The notes: a model not told the origin generated them from the letters alone. DNA of 64,000 bases from Roseiarcus sp963805295 (GCA_963805295.1 CAWDTW010000109.1:1-64000); one strand, 5' to 3'; shown: positions 10,404 to 19,800, counted from the first letter of the stretch. A program made the numbers and translations.

Positions 10404-10796
10404 ATGTACATGGCGGTCACGCATCAGGTCAAAGTCACCGTCGAGCCGACCTTCGAGCCGGACCGCTCGGATCCGAACGAGGGCCGCTATTTCTGGCGTT
10501 ACGACGTCGAGATCGCCAATCTCGGCGACAAGCCCGTGACGCTCCTCGAGCGCCATTGGCGCATCACCGACGCCGAAGGGCGCCAGCAGGAGGTGCACGG
10601 CCCCGGCGTCGTCGGCGAACAGCCGACGATCCGGCCGGGCGAGGCCTTCCGATACGCCTCGGGCTGCCCGCTGGCGACCCCGAGCGGCCTGATGGTCGGG
10701 GAATATCGCATGGTCAGCCTCGACGGGGAAAGCTTCGAGGTCGCGATCCCGGCGTTCTCGCTCAATTCGCCGCACGGCAAGCGGGTGCTGAATTAG
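10404..10796 (+). CDS. apaG: Co2+/Mg2+ efflux protein ApaG
   Basis: ApaG is a single fibronectin-III-like domain protein; its exact role is still unclear, with links to divalent cation homeostasis and to Ap4A turnover. The start at 10404 gives MYMAVTHQVKVTVEPTFEP and a protein of 130 residues, the family's normal length; an in-frame start at 10287 adds an unrelated tail. GRYFWRYDVEIANLGDKPVTLLERHWRITDAEG and the GEQPTIRPGEAFRYASGCPL segment with its glycine-rich loop are characteristic. It is intact and divergent from argE. Confidence 0.92.
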   Translation: MYMAVTHQVKVTVEPTFEPDRSDPNEGRYFWRYDVEIANLGDKPVTLLERHWRITDAEGRQQEVHGPGVVGEQPTIRPGEAFRYASGCPLATPSGLMVGEYRMVSLDGESFEVAIPAFSLNSPHGKRVLN

Positions 10797-10878
10797 AACC
10801 GACCGCCACTGCTCGCCCCTCGGGGCGCAACGAGGGAGCCTGCGCGGGCGACCGGCCGAGGCGCTTGTCGCCCTTTAG

Positions 10879-10894
10879 CGCCGCTTTAGCGGCG
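10879..10894 (+). terminator. possible weak Rho-independent terminator after apaG
   Basis: A perfect 7-bp stem (CGCCGCT / AGCGGCG) with a two-base loop lies 82 bases after the apaG stop. A short T-rich run (TTGATTTT) begins six bases further on rather than directly after the stem, so termination strength is doubtful. Confidence 0.3.
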
Positions 10895-11103
10895 GGCCTC
10901 TTGATTTTCAAAGGCTTGCGACCCGGTTTAGCGTCGACCCGAAATTCCGGCGTCTCTGGCGCCTGCGCGGCCGGCGCGTCCGGGCTGTCGCGCCTTTCGC
11001 CGAATTGGGAAGGCGCGCCCCCGACGCGTCGGACCGCGCGCCCGGACCGGGAGTCGCCCGGGCGCGGCCGACCGCGAAGCAGGGAAGGCTTCGCCGGCCC
11101 GCC

Positions 11104-11225
11104 GAAAGGAAACGCAAGCCCGGCGGAACGAAACCCAACCCGGGCGGAACAATTTCCAAATCTGCCGGAACGAACTCCAAATCCGGCGGAACGAAATCCA
11201 AATTTTTCGGAACGGAATCCAAATG
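11104..11225. repeat. 21-bp tandem repeat, about five copies
   Basis: The word GGAAC recurs at 11125, 11146, 11167, 11188 and 11209, exactly every 21 bases. The unit is approximately (C)GGAACGAAATCCAAATCCGG, with a degenerate leading copy at 11104. Because 21 is a multiple of three, both strands carry short repetitive reading frames here. Neither has a convincing start or ribosome binding site. The rest of the 740-base gap between apaG and the first intron (10797-11535) holds no gene that can be supported. Confidence 0.7.
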
Positions 11226-11535
11226 AATTTTCTTCCGCAAATCTAGGTTTTTCAAGGGGTTATCACGGACTTCGGCGCAAAAAGGCCTTCGCCGCGCCTT
11301 TGCCTTCCCATAGACCCCCCAAACCGGCATGCGCCCTCGGTCGAGCCTGACCGGCGGCGCCGGCCGCGGTCTCCGCACCGCCGATTTCGATCACGCCCAT
11401 GACGAGGACATTAGCACGAATTCTGATTTTCACGGAGAACTTGTCGCGGGTCTCTCCTCGCCGCCGAGCGGTTCCGCGAACAGACCGTCAATCGCATCTG
11501 ATCACACGCCGATGAGACGCAGAATTACGGTGACG

Positions 11536-13439
11536 GTGCGCCGGGAGGCCGGCGGGGAGTAGGTGGTGGAAGTCCACTGCGGTGAAGGAGTAGCGAACCA
11601 CACCGGCCCCGAGCCGTGCGTTTTCGGTCGCGAGGCCGGAGGCGAAGCGTCGGCAGGGGAATGCATAGGCCAGCCATCGAGCCGCGAAATTATCAATCGG
11701 GACGCCGACGCTTTTGTCACGGCGGAAGGCAACACGGAGGTGCGCGCCAATGCGAGCGCATCGCCGGTCCCGCGAGGTCGCAGACCCTGGCATGTGCGCA
11801 AGCTCCTCGTTCGGAAACCGGGAGATCTCACGCTTGGCCGTCGGCGCGAGCCGAAGGTCCGCATCGGGAAGGCGACGAGCCGAAGCCGATGATGCACGGG
11901 CGTGAGAAGTCAGGTCCCGCCATAGTAGCCGTGAAGCCGACGAACGAAGCCGGGCGACCGGCCGAGGAGCCGGTGGAGCCAAGGGCGGGGGCCAAGGAGA
12001 ACGCGGGACAGGGCGGCACGCTCCGGACACCGAGCCGGGAAGGCGCGTCCCACGGCCTGGACCGCGTACGGCAAGCCGCGAGGCTGAAGAAGGAGGAGCG
12101 GTTCACCGCGCTCCTGCATCATGTCGACGTCGACGCGCTCGGATGGGCTTACCAAGCGTTGAAGCGGGAAGCCGCGCCGGGCGTTGATGGCGTGACCTGG
12201 GAGGACTACGGGCAGGGACTCGAGGCGCGCCTCGAAGACTTGCATCGCAGGGTTCACAGCGGAGCATATCGGGCGCAACCCTCGCGGCGACGGTTCATTC
12301 CGAAGCCGGATGGAAAGCTGCGCCCGCTCGGCATCGCCGCACTGGAGGACAAGATCGTCCAGCGCGCGGTGGCCGAGGTGCTGAACGCGATCTACGAGGA
12401 GGATTTCCTCGGGTTCTCGTATGGGTTCCGGCCCGGGCGCGGCCAGCACGATGCGCTGGACGCCCTATGGGTGGGGATCGACAGCACGAAGGTGGGCTGG
12501 GTGCTGGACGCCGACATCCAAGGGTTCTTCGATGCGGTCGACCACGAGTGGTTGATCCGTTTCGTCGAACACCGGATCGGCGACCGGCGAGTGATCCGAC
12601 TGATCCGCAAATGGCTGAAGGCCGGGGTGAGCGACGAAGGACAGGTGACGGCGACGGAGGGCGGAACCCCGCAAGGTGCGGTGATTTCGCCTCTCTTGGC
12701 CAACATCTACCTGCATCACGTCTTCGACCTCTGGGCGCATCAATGGCGGCGACGCCACGCCCGGGGGCAGGTCATCCTCGTGCGCTACGCCGACGACATT
12801 GTCGCAGGCTTCGAGCACAAGGCCGACGCCGAGCGGTTCTGGACGGACATGAAAGAGCGCATGGCGGGTTCGCGCTGACGCTGCATCCCGACAAGACGCG
12901 TCTCATCGAGTTCGGCCGCTTCGCTGCGGCGAACCGAAAGCGGCGCGGCGCGGGCAAACCGGAGACATTCAACTTCCTCGGATTCACGCATATCTGCGGG
13001 CGCACTCGGCGCGGCGGCTTTTTGCTTCGGCGAAAGTCCCGGCGCGACCGGATGCGCGCCAAGCTGCGTGCGATCAAGGAGGAACTCCGGCGGCATCGGC
13101 ACGCGTCCATCCCTGAACAGGGAGGCTGGCTGAAACGGGTGGTCGTCGGCTGGTACAACTACCACGCCGTGCCCACCAACATCGCCGCCCTGAGCAGCTT
13201 CCAGCATCTTGTGGGCGAACTCTGGATTCGGGCGCTTCGCCGCCGAAGCCAGAAGGATCGCACCTCTTGGCGGAATATGCGTTCGATCCTCGACCGGTGG
13301 CTGCCAACGCCGCGCATTCTCCATCCGTGGCCGCGCGCACGCTTTGCCGTCAGATATCCAAGGTGGGAGCCGGATGCCTTAATCGGGCCCGTCCGGTTCT
13401 GTGCGAGGGGCGCCCAGTAATGGGCGTCCCTACCGCGAT
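11536..13439 (+). mobile_element. group II intron copy A (family 1)
   Basis: The intron starts with GTGCG at 11536 and ends with CCGCGAT at 13439, giving the GUGYG...AY boundaries of group II introns. It is 1904 bases, one less than copies B and C, and encodes a maturase-reverse transcriptase in domain IV. Domain V begins at the GAGCCGGATGCC stem (about 13367) and includes the pairing GTCCGGTTC; a domain VI hairpin (GGGGCGCCCAGTAATGGGCGTCCC) follows. The 5' exon is AATTACGGTGAC. The 3' exon CGCCCGTCTTTACCC is what follows GATTACGATGACA at 22044-22070, where no intron is present, so 22044 resembles the unoccupied site. Confidence 0.85.
11889..13420 (+). pseudogene. ltrA: group II intron reverse transcriptase/maturase, copy A, frameshifted
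   Basis: The protein should run from MMHGREKSGPAIVAVKP through the reverse transcriptase domain (GFRPGRGQHDALDALW, the catalytic YADDIVAGF) and the maturase domain (GGWLKRVVVGWYNYHAVP) to the stop at 13418-13420. One base is missing near 12868, turning MARFALTLHPDK into MAGSR and a stop, so this copy makes a truncated enzyme missing the thumb/maturase part. Copies B and C are intact. No HNH endonuclease domain is seen at the C-terminus, as in bacterial class C-like introns. Confidence 0.85.
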
Positions 13440-13513
13440 CGCCCGTCTTTACCCTTTTGCCTCGGCGCCCGCGACGTCGCCCTTGGGTTTGCGTCCCCGC
13501 TTGCGGGGGGTGA
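13440..13513 (-). pseudogene. RAYT C-terminal tail, distal piece (R0)
   Basis: Read on the minus strand this stretch encodes TPRKRGRKPKGDVAGAEAKG and a stop at about 13454, the basic tail of the RAYT family seen here. It lies between the two introns. It continues directly into 15373-15478 once intron 2 is removed, and the uninterrupted equivalent is present at 22055-22150. Confidence 0.65.
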
Positions 13514-15372
13514 GTGCGTCCGTGATGTTGTCTTGTCAGGGGGGTGAAAGTCCAACCGATGTGAAGTCGTGACACATGTAGCCGAAGGCAACTGCGTCGT
13601 CGCGAGACGGGGTGGGGAGCAGCCGGAGGCGAACGAACAGCCCGCAGGACGACGAACCCGTTTCGGCGGCGTGGCGCGGCGAGCCTGCTCACTCATGGCG
13701 AAGCCTGGGTCATGAGACCCGCCGGGCGCGTTGAGACGACTGCGAAAACGACGCTCGGGCCCATAACGTGGTTGGGGGCGGGATGTTCGGACGGCGAGAC
13801 AAAGGAAGCGGAGAGACCTGCGCGGCGTGTGCGAGCCGGGCAGGAGTCAGAGCCCGCATACTACCGCTGTGGTCTGCGTCCGGAAGGGACGGACCGCGAG
13901 AGGACGGGGCAACATAAACCCGTGCGAGGGAAGGTGGGCAGGAAGGGGATGCGCGATGAACGGGTCGAGGCAACAGACCGTCGGGAGTGCCGACGAGGCT
14001 ACACAAGGCGGAGAGGCTCGACGTGACTTTACGTGGGTCGAAGCCTCGATCTGGACGGAACGCATGCTGTCGGCGCTGGGCAACGGCGTCAAAGGCGGCA
14101 AATGGTTCAGTTTGATGGATAAGGTGTTCGCGCCCAAGACGCTGGCGGCGGCCTGGACGAAGGTCCGGGCCAACAGAGGCGCGGCGGGCGTGGATGGGCA
14201 AAGCATCGAGCGGTTCGCGGCGAAGGCCGAAGATTATCTGGCCGAGCTGTCGGCGGCGCTGCGGGAGGGATCATACCACCCGCAAGCCGTCAAACGGGTC
14301 GACATCCCCAAGGGCGATGGAAGAACGAGGCCGCTGGGCATTCCGACGGTCAAGGATCGCATCGTCCAGCAGGCTGTCCGGCTCGTGATCGAACCGATTT
14401 TCGAAACGCGGTTCCGCGACGGGAGCTACGGCTTCCGACCGGGACGCGGATGCCATGACGCGCTGCGGGAAGTCGATCGGCTGATCACGGACGGCTACGC
14501 CCACGTCGTAGACGCGGACTTGGCCGGCTATTTCGATTCGATCCCGCATGATCGGCTGTTGGCGCGGGTCGAGGAGAAGGTCAGCGATGGCCGGGTTCTC
14601 GATCTGATCCGCGGCTGGCTGAAGGCCGATATCCTGAAAGGGCTGGAGAGGTGGACGCCGGCACGCGGCTCGCCGCAAGGCGCGGTGATCAGCCCGCTGC
14701 TGGCCAACATCTACCTCGACCCGCTGGATGCGGCGATGGCCGAACGCGGGCGCCGCATGGTGCGGTATGCGGACGACTTCGTCATCCTGTGCCGGACACG
14801 CGAGGAGGCGGACGCCGCCCTCGCGGAGGTGCGCGCCTGGGTGGGCGAAAACGGCCTCGCGCTGCACCCCGAAAAGACGCATGTCGGCGACTGCCGGCAG
14901 CCGGGGCAAGGGTTCGAGTTCCTCGGCTACCGTTTCGAAGCCGGCCAGCGTCACGTGCGCCAGAAGAGCCTGAACAAGTTCAAGGACAGCATAAGGGAGA
15001 AGACGCGGCGCACACGCGGCGACAGCCTCGCCTGCGCCGTGAAGGATCTCAACCCGCTGTTGCGCGGCTGGTTCGGCTACTTCAAATATGCCCATCACAC
15101 CACCTTCGGCAAGCTCGACGGGTTTGTCAGGCGGCGGCTGCGCGCCGTCCTGCGCAAGCAGGAAAAGCGCCCAGGGCGGGGCGTCTGCCGCGCCGACCAT
15201 CAACGCTGGCCAAATGCCTTCTTCGCAGAAGCCGGGCTGTTCGCGCTTCACACGGCCTGGTTATCAGCGAGACAGTCTCGATGAAGAAACCACCGACCGG
15301 AGAGCCGTATGCGGGAAAACCGCCCGTACGGTTCGGAGGGAGGGGTCGGCGAAAGCCGATCCCTACCCCTAT
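13514..15372 (+). mobile_element. group II intron, family 2, inside a RAYT gene
   Basis: GTGCG at 13514 begins an intron of 1859 bases ending CTACCCCTAT at 15372. Comparison with the uninterrupted copy at 22118-22150 (GCGTGA followed by CGACGCGGTTGAGG) fixes both boundaries to within a base. Domain V is the GAGCCGTATGC...CGTACGGTTC hairpin at 15302-15333. The target lies directly downstream of a CCCCGCTTGCGGGG stem, which fits class C introns that insert behind hairpins, although here the hairpin is part of a coding sequence (PRKRG on the other strand). Confidence 0.82.
13956..15284 (+). CDS. ltrA: group II intron reverse transcriptase/maturase (family 2)
   Basis: The intron-encoded protein supports splicing and retrohoming of intron 2. 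The start at 13956 (MNGSRQQTVGSADEATQGG) has an AAGGGG upstream; a longer frame open from 13827 overlaps intron domain I and was not used. Motifs in order: KVRANRGAAGVDGQSIERF, YGFRPGRGCHDALREVD, DLAGYFDSIPHDRLLARV, GSPQGAVISPLLANIYLDPL, the catalytic YADDFVILC and the thumb/maturase segment NPLLRGWFGYFKYAHHT. It is intact, 442 residues. It shares the fold but little detailed sequence with the family 1 protein, so the two introns are not recent duplicates of each other. Confidence 0.9.
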   Translation: MNGSRQQTVGSADEATQGGEARRDFTWVEASIWTERMLSALGNGVKGGKWFSLMDKVFAPKTLAAAWTKVRANRGAAGVDGQSIERFAAKAEDYLAELSAALREGSYHPQAVKRVDIPKGDGRTRPLGIPTVKDRIVQQAVRLVIEPIFETRFRDGSYGFRPGRGCHDALREVDRLITDGYAHVVDADLAGYFDSIPHDRLLARVEEKVSDGRVLDLIRGWLKADILKGLERWTPARGSPQGAVISPLLANIYLDPLDAAMAERGRRMVRYADDFVILCRTREEADAALAEVRAWVGENGLALHPEKTHVGDCRQPGQGFEFLGYRFEAGQRHVRQKSLNKFKDSIREKTRRTRGDSLACAVKDLNPLLRGWFGYFKYAHHTTFGKLDGFVRRRLRAVLRKQEKRPGRGVCRADHQRWPNAFFAEAGLFALHTAWLSARQSR

Positions 15373-15478
15373 CGACGCGGTTGAGGCGGCGGCTGATTGC
15401 GTCGAGAAACGCCTCGTCGCCGAGCGGGCGGCCGATCGAGTCGCTCCGCCGCAGCGCGGCGAAGGCCGGGTCGTCGTG
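15373..15478 (-). pseudogene. RAYT C-terminal region, proximal piece (R0)
   Basis: The minus strand reads AFAALRRSDSIGRPLGDEAF followed by LDAISRRLNRV, the usual C-terminal helix region of RAYT proteins. It stops at the 3' end of intron 2, and the reading frame resumes on the other side at 13513. Similarity to the copy at 22141-22235 ends at about 15478, where a CCCTTCTCCC-type palindromic repeat takes over. Confidence 0.6.
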
Positions 15479-15667
15479 GCGGGCCCCTTCTCCCATTGGG
15501 AGAGGGTGGCGCGGAGCGCCGGATGAGGGGCCCGACGCCGGACGAGTTGGGTGATAGGATGATGACGGCCAGGTTCCCTCATCCCCGGCCCTTCTCCCGA
15601 CGGGAGAAGGGGGCGCGCTCTCCCGCCTGCGGCCACTCGTATCCCTTGCGTGTTGGACATCAGGCAA

Positions 15668-15830
15668 TAAGCTTAAGCAGGCGACGCCGAGGCGGCGGCG
15701 CGATTCCGCCAGCCAGTCCTTGTAAAGACGATAGTCCTCGGGCTCGAAGACTATTTTCTCGGCGCGATTGCCGCGCTTATGTCACGCGATGCGGCAGGCC
15801 GGGCGCGACGATGCGTGCTATGCGGGTCAT
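15668..15830 (-). pseudogene. RAYT N-terminal fragment (R0)
   Basis: From ATG at 15828-15830 the minus strand reads MTRIARIVAPGLPHRVT, the standard RAYT opening, then hits a stop where TQRGNRAEK would follow. The remaining NRAEKIVFEPEDYRLYKDWL-like text continues with shifts to about 15668. A near-identical fragment lies at 20297-20460; 15596-15893 and 20224-20512 together form a duplicated block of nearly 300 bases. The catalytic HxH motif is missing. Confidence 0.55.
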
Positions 15831-15893
15831 AGGACAACGTCGCATGGCGCACAAAAAAGGTAAAGGCGGGCGTGTCACCGTAAATCCAATTGG

Positions 15894-16210
15894 CGTTGAC
15901 GAGACGGGAGCGGCGCTTCAACCGTTCGCCGGGCGTGGCGGTGATCGCCGTCGCTTCAACTCCATCGCCGTCGTCCGTCGCGCGCACCCTCGCGCAGTCC
16001 CCGATCGACAATCGCGGACGGCCGGCGGCCTGCGCATTTCGTCTGATTGCGCGCGCGCGTTAGTAGCGGTCCTATACGCGAACGGATAACGTGGAGCAGA
16101 CGCTGGCGCGGTCGAAGCGCCGCGGACCAGGCGATCGCCCCGCAGCGCAACGGCGACCGTCCGGCGCGTGCGAGGGGGGCGGCCAGCCGCGACACGCGAG
16201 GGAGGACGAC
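15894..16210. other. upstream region of phaC, no gene seen
   Basis: This 317-base gap contains no supportable gene. It ends with GAGGGAGGACGAC directly before the phaC ATG, so the phaC promoter should lie here, but no clear -35/-10 pair was found by eye. Confidence 0.4.
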
Positions 16211-17993
16211 ATGAAGGTTGATGACACAGGAGCGGTTCGGGACCCGGTGGTCCTGGCTGGGCATTTCCAATCCATCGCAGAGCAGAGCCAGAAGCTGATG
16301 CTGCGCTTCCTGTCCCGGCAGCCCGACGATGGCCACCTCGGCATAGGCGACGCGTCCGTCCTCGGCGGCGCCTTTCTCGATCTGATGACCAAGATGATGA
16401 ACGATCCCGCGGCCGTCGCGGCCGCGCAGATCCATCTGTTCAACGAAAGCCTGAACGTTTGGCGCCACGCCGCCGAACGGATGCTCAACCTCCCGTCCGA
16501 GGACGCCGCCCTGCCGAAGGACAAGCGGTTCAGCCACCCGGACTGGAGCGAGAACGCGACGTTCAGCTTCATTCGGGAGAGCTATCTCGTCGCTTCGAAA
16601 TCGCTCCTGTCGATGGTGCGCGGGGTCAAGGATCTCGATCCCGCGACGGCGCGCAAGGTGGATTTCTACACGCGCCAGTTCGTCGACGCGATGTCGCCGA
16701 CGAACTTCATCGCCACCAATCCCGAAGTGCTGTCGGCGACGTTGAACACAGGGGGGGAGAACCTGCTGCGCGGGCTCGAACACGTGCTTGCCGACCTTGA
16801 TCGCGGCGACGGCCGGCTCGCGATCGCCATGACCGACACGAACGCCTTCCGGTTCGGCGAGAACATCGCTTCGACGCCGGGCAAGGTCATCTTCCAGAAC
16901 GAGCTCCTGCAGCTCATCCAATATACGCCGACGACGCCTGAAGTGCGCAGGCGGCCGCTGCTGATCGTGATGCCGTGGATCAACAAGTACTATGTTCTCG
17001 ACCTGCAGCCGAAGAACTCGTTCATCAAATGGGCGGTCGACCAGGGGCATACGGTGTTCGTGACCTCCTGGGTCAATCCGGACGAGAAGCTCGCGCAGGA
17101 GACCTTCGAGGATTACATGTCTCACGGGCTCATCGCCGCGTTCGACGCCGTCGAGGCGGCGACCGGCGAGCACAGCCTCAACGTGATCGGCTATTGTCTC
17201 GGCGGCACGATCCTCGCCGCGACGCTCGCCTATCTGGCCGCGCAGGGCGACAACCGCGTCGCGAGCGCCACCTACTTCGTCACGCTGATCGATTTCACCG
17301 AGGTCGGCGACATGGGCGTGTTCATCGACGATGATCAGATCTCGTCGGTCGAGAAGCGCATGCAGGAACATGGCTATCTCGACGCGGCGGACATGGCGAT
17401 GTCGTTCAACATGCTGCGTGCCAACGACCTCATCTGGTCGTTCGTGGTCAACAACTACCTGCTCGGCAAGGATCCGGTTCCCTTCGATCTTCTTTATTGG
17501 AACGCCGATGCGACCCGGATGCCGGCGGTGATGCATTCCTACTACATGCGCAACATGTATCAGAAGAACCTGCTGAAGGAGCCCGGCGGCATCACGCTCG
17601 CCGGCACGCCGATCGACATCGCCAAGGTGAAGACGCCGAGCTTCCTCTTGTCATGTCGCGAGGACCATCTCGCGCCGTGGAAGTCGACCTACGCGGCGAC
17701 GCAGATCTATTCGGGACCAGTCACCTTCGTGCTCGCGGCGTCCGGCCACCTGGCGGGCGTGATCAGCCCGCCCGGCAGCAAGTACGGCCATTGGACCAAC
17801 GACAAGCTGCCTGCTTCGCCCGACGAATGGTTCGCCGGCGCCGAGGCGCAAAAGGGGTCGTGGTGGCCGTACTGGGACCAGTGGGTGAACGCAGTACGAC
17901 TGCGGCCGCGTGCCGGCGCGCACTCCGGGCGACGGCAAACTCAAGGTCATCGAGGATGCGCCGGGCTCCTACGTGCGGGTCCGAGCGGTTTGA
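16211..17993 (+). CDS. phaC: class I poly(3-hydroxyalkanoate) synthase, frameshift near the 3' end
   Basis: PhaC polymerises 3-hydroxyacyl-CoA into storage granules. The start at 16211 follows a strong GGAGG; 16091 is also in frame but lacks a ribosome binding site. The PhaC N-terminal domain (LAGHFQSIAEQSQKLMLRFL, then DPLG-like RFSHPDWSENATFSFIRESY) is followed by the alpha/beta-hydrolase domain. Its lipase-like box is GYCLGGTILAA (nucleophile Cys), the Asp is in SCREDHLAPW and the His in AASGHLAGVISPP. An extra base near 17893, after DQWVNA, shifts the last 33 residues; the repaired tail is YDCGRVPARTPGDGKLKVIE to a stop at 17991-17993. The core enzyme is otherwise intact. Confidence 0.92.
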
Positions 17994-18118
17994 TGCGTTG
18001 GCGCGAGGCGGGCCCGGCGGGGCGCGCCTCGCAGCCTCGGCGTGTCGCGGCCGTCCGCCGCAAGCTGTCTTCGTGCGGCGCTCAGTCGAAATCGGTCGGC
18101 AGGGACGGGTCGCGGCGG

Positions 18119-18484
18119 TGATTCGGGGGATTCTGGGGATTCGGGGGATTACCGGGGGATTACGGGGGGGATTACGGGGGGGACTGGGGGGACGGGGGGA
18201 CGGGATTACGGGATTACCGGGATTTGGGATTACGGGATCTGGGATTACCGGGATTCGGGATTACCGGGATCTGGGATTACCGGAATTTGGGATTACCGGG
18301 ATTCGGGATTGACTGGGATCGGGATTGGGATGGGATTACGGGATCGGGATTACCGGGATTACCGGGATTACCCGGGATTACCCGGGATTACCGGGATTAC
18401 CGGGATTACCGGGATTACCGGGATCACCGGGATTACCGGGATTACCGGGATTACCGGGATTACGCGGGATTACCGCGGGATTAC
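18119..18484. repeat. tandem array 1, unit GGGATTACC
   Basis: About 365 bases consist of degenerate, then increasingly regular copies of a 9-bp unit GGGATTACC. Variants (GGGATTCGG, GGGATCTGG, GGGATTTGG) dominate the left half and near-perfect copies the right half. The array runs directly into the inverted-repeat tip GATTACGAGGACATGATACG of RAYT element R1 at 18479, so its last unit is the tip of the element. The period of nine lets it translate as Gly-Ile-Thr repeats in several frames, but there is no start signal and no reason to call it a gene. Confidence 0.9.
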
Positions 18485-19230
18485 GAGGACATGATACGAA
18501 TTCCCCATATCAATCCATCCTCCCTCCGTGCGGCCTTCTCCCCCGCTTGCTCGGGCGGACAGTGTGGCCGAGTTTCATCTCGACCATCGCGATGAAGTCC
18601 TGAGCGCCGAGCGGGCGCCCGTTGGGGCTGAGGGGCTCGAATTGGTAGAGCGCCGCCTGCTCGTCGAGCGACAGTTCCAAGAGATCGGCGAAGCGCGGCG
18701 CTCGCTCAAGCGCCGGGCCGACCTCGACCAGCGCGTCGTCGCGCCCCTTGAAGATCCGCGTGCACGCTCGACCACAGCCACGCTTCAGTAGACGCGGCCA
18801 GCCGGGCGCGAACCGGATTGAACGCAAGAGTGCGCAGCGCGCTGAGGAAGTGGGCGTCGTCCATCGCGAACGAGGCGAACCGCCCCTTAAAACAGATGGC
18901 CGGTCGTGCGGGCGGCGAAGGCGGTGAAGCGCCGATGCGCCTCCCCCACCGCCCGGGAAAGGGCGTCGGCGTCGCCGGGGTCAGGACGAGATGGACGTGG
19001 TTGGGAATGAGGCAATAGGCCCAGCAGGCGACGCGGTCGGCGCGACAGCGCTCGGCGAGCAGATCGCGATAAAGCGCATAATCGCCTCGCTCGGTGAACA
19101 GCGCCTGTCGACGTTTCCCCGCTGCGTGACGTGATGGGGCAAGCCGGGAACGGTGATACGCGAAGGACGAGCCATGGGCCGGCATGAGCGGGCCACGATA
19201 TTGTGTAATGCGTATCATGTCCCCGTAATC
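18479..19230. mobile_element. RAYT element R1 with inverted-repeat ends
   Basis: The left end GATTACGAGGACATGATACG (18479-18498) and the right end, reverse complement GATTACGGGGACATGATACG (19211-19230), match at 19 of 20 positions and bracket one transposase gene on the minus strand. Tandem arrays that repeat the GATTAC core adjoin both ends. This is the most complete RAYT element in the window. Confidence 0.75.
18510..19175 (-). pseudogene. REP-associated tyrosine transposase, copy R1, frameshifted
   Basis: RAYTs are single-domain Y1 HUH transposases related to IS200/IS605 TnpA. From ATG 19173-19175 the protein reads MARPSRITVPGLPHHVTQRGN, then after a shift RRQALFTERGDYALYRDLL, and CLIPNHVHLVLTPA, which contains the HVH metal-binding motif. 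FKGRFASFAMDDAHFLSAL and FNPVRARLAASTEAWLWSSVHA follow. A further shift leads to the C-terminal part DEQAALYQFEPLSPNGRPLG and the stop at 18510. At least two frameshifts make it non-functional as written. Its right two-thirds are duplicated almost exactly as R2. Confidence 0.8.
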
Positions 19231-19317
19231 ACCCTTTAATCACCCTTCTAATTATCACCCTTAATCACCCTTAATCACCCTTGGTAATCACCCTTGGTAA
19301 TCACCCTTGAATTACCC
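19231..19317. repeat. tandem array 2, unit (GGT)AATCACCCTT
   Basis: Nine or so copies of a 10-13 bp unit, AATCACCCTT with or without an extra GGT, begin exactly at the GTAATC tip of element R1 and end where the duplicated copy R2 starts. Read on the other strand the unit contains GATTACC, the same core as array 1. Confidence 0.85.
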
Positions 19318-19745
19318 TTGAAGATGCGCGTGCACGCTCGACCACAGCCACGCTTCAGTAGACGCGGCCAGCCGGGCGCGAACCGAATTGAACGCAAGAG
19401 TGCGCAGCGCGCTGAGGAAGTGGGCGTCGTCCATCGCGAACGAGGCGAACCGCCCCTTAAAACAGATGGCCGGTCGTGCGGGCGGCGAAGGCGGTGAAGC
19501 GCCGATGCGCCTCCCCCACCGCCCGGGAAAGGGCGTCGGCGTCGCCGGGGTCAGGACGAGATGGACGTGGTTGGGAATGAGGCAATAGGCCCAGCAGGCG
19601 ACGCGGTCGGCGCGACAGCGCTCGGCGAGCAGATCGCGATAAAGCGCATAATCGCCTCGCTCGGTGAACAGCGCCTGTCGACGTTTCCCCGCTGCGTGAC
19701 GTGATGGGGCAAGCCGGGAACGGTGATACGCGAAGGACGAGCCAT
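19318..19745 (-). pseudogene. REP-associated tyrosine transposase, copy R2, truncated
   Basis: This copy repeats 18748-19175 nearly base for base, including CLIPNHVHLVLTPA and the same frameshift after HHVTQRGN, but it lacks the C-terminal 80 residues. The missing part is replaced by array 2. Because R1 and R2 share the same frameshift, R2 arose by duplication after the gene had already been damaged, or both reflect a variant natural to this subfamily. Its right inverted-repeat tip is at 19781-19800. Confidence 0.75.
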
Positions 19746-19800
19746 GGGCCGGCATGAGCGGGCCACGATATTGTGCAATGCGTATCATGTCCCTGTAATC

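Larger units (their letters stand above)
11522..15893. mobile_element. relic RAYT element R0 carrying two group II introns
   Basis: Removing the two introns leaves ATTACGGTGAC, then CGCCCGTCTTTACC, then the 3' end of a RAYT gene read on the minus strand. The far end, at 15869-15893, is GGTAAAGGCGGGCGTGTCACC followed by GTAA. These are inverted repeats of about 25 bp, almost perfect. The middle of the transposase has been replaced by a CCCTTCTCCC/GGGAGAAGG repeat (about 15480-15640). The element is therefore a non-functional shell; its outer ends match those of the RAYT relics at 20.2-20.5 and 22.03 kb. Confidence 0.65.

Noticed and set aside
13480..13520. Rho-independent terminator at CCCCGCTTGCGGGG
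   Set aside because: The same bases encode PRKRG of the RAYT protein on the other strand, and no T-run follows; it is treated as the intron target hairpin instead.
11889..15284. Retron or diversity-generating retroelement
   Set aside because: Both reverse transcriptases have maturase domains and sit in RNAs with domain V hairpins and GTGCG starts; no template/variable repeat pair or msr/msd was seen.
18042..18603. Collagen-like or Gly-Ile-Thr repeat protein
   Set aside because: Open frames arise only because the DNA unit is 9 bp; all three frames look alike, and there is no ribosome binding site or start.
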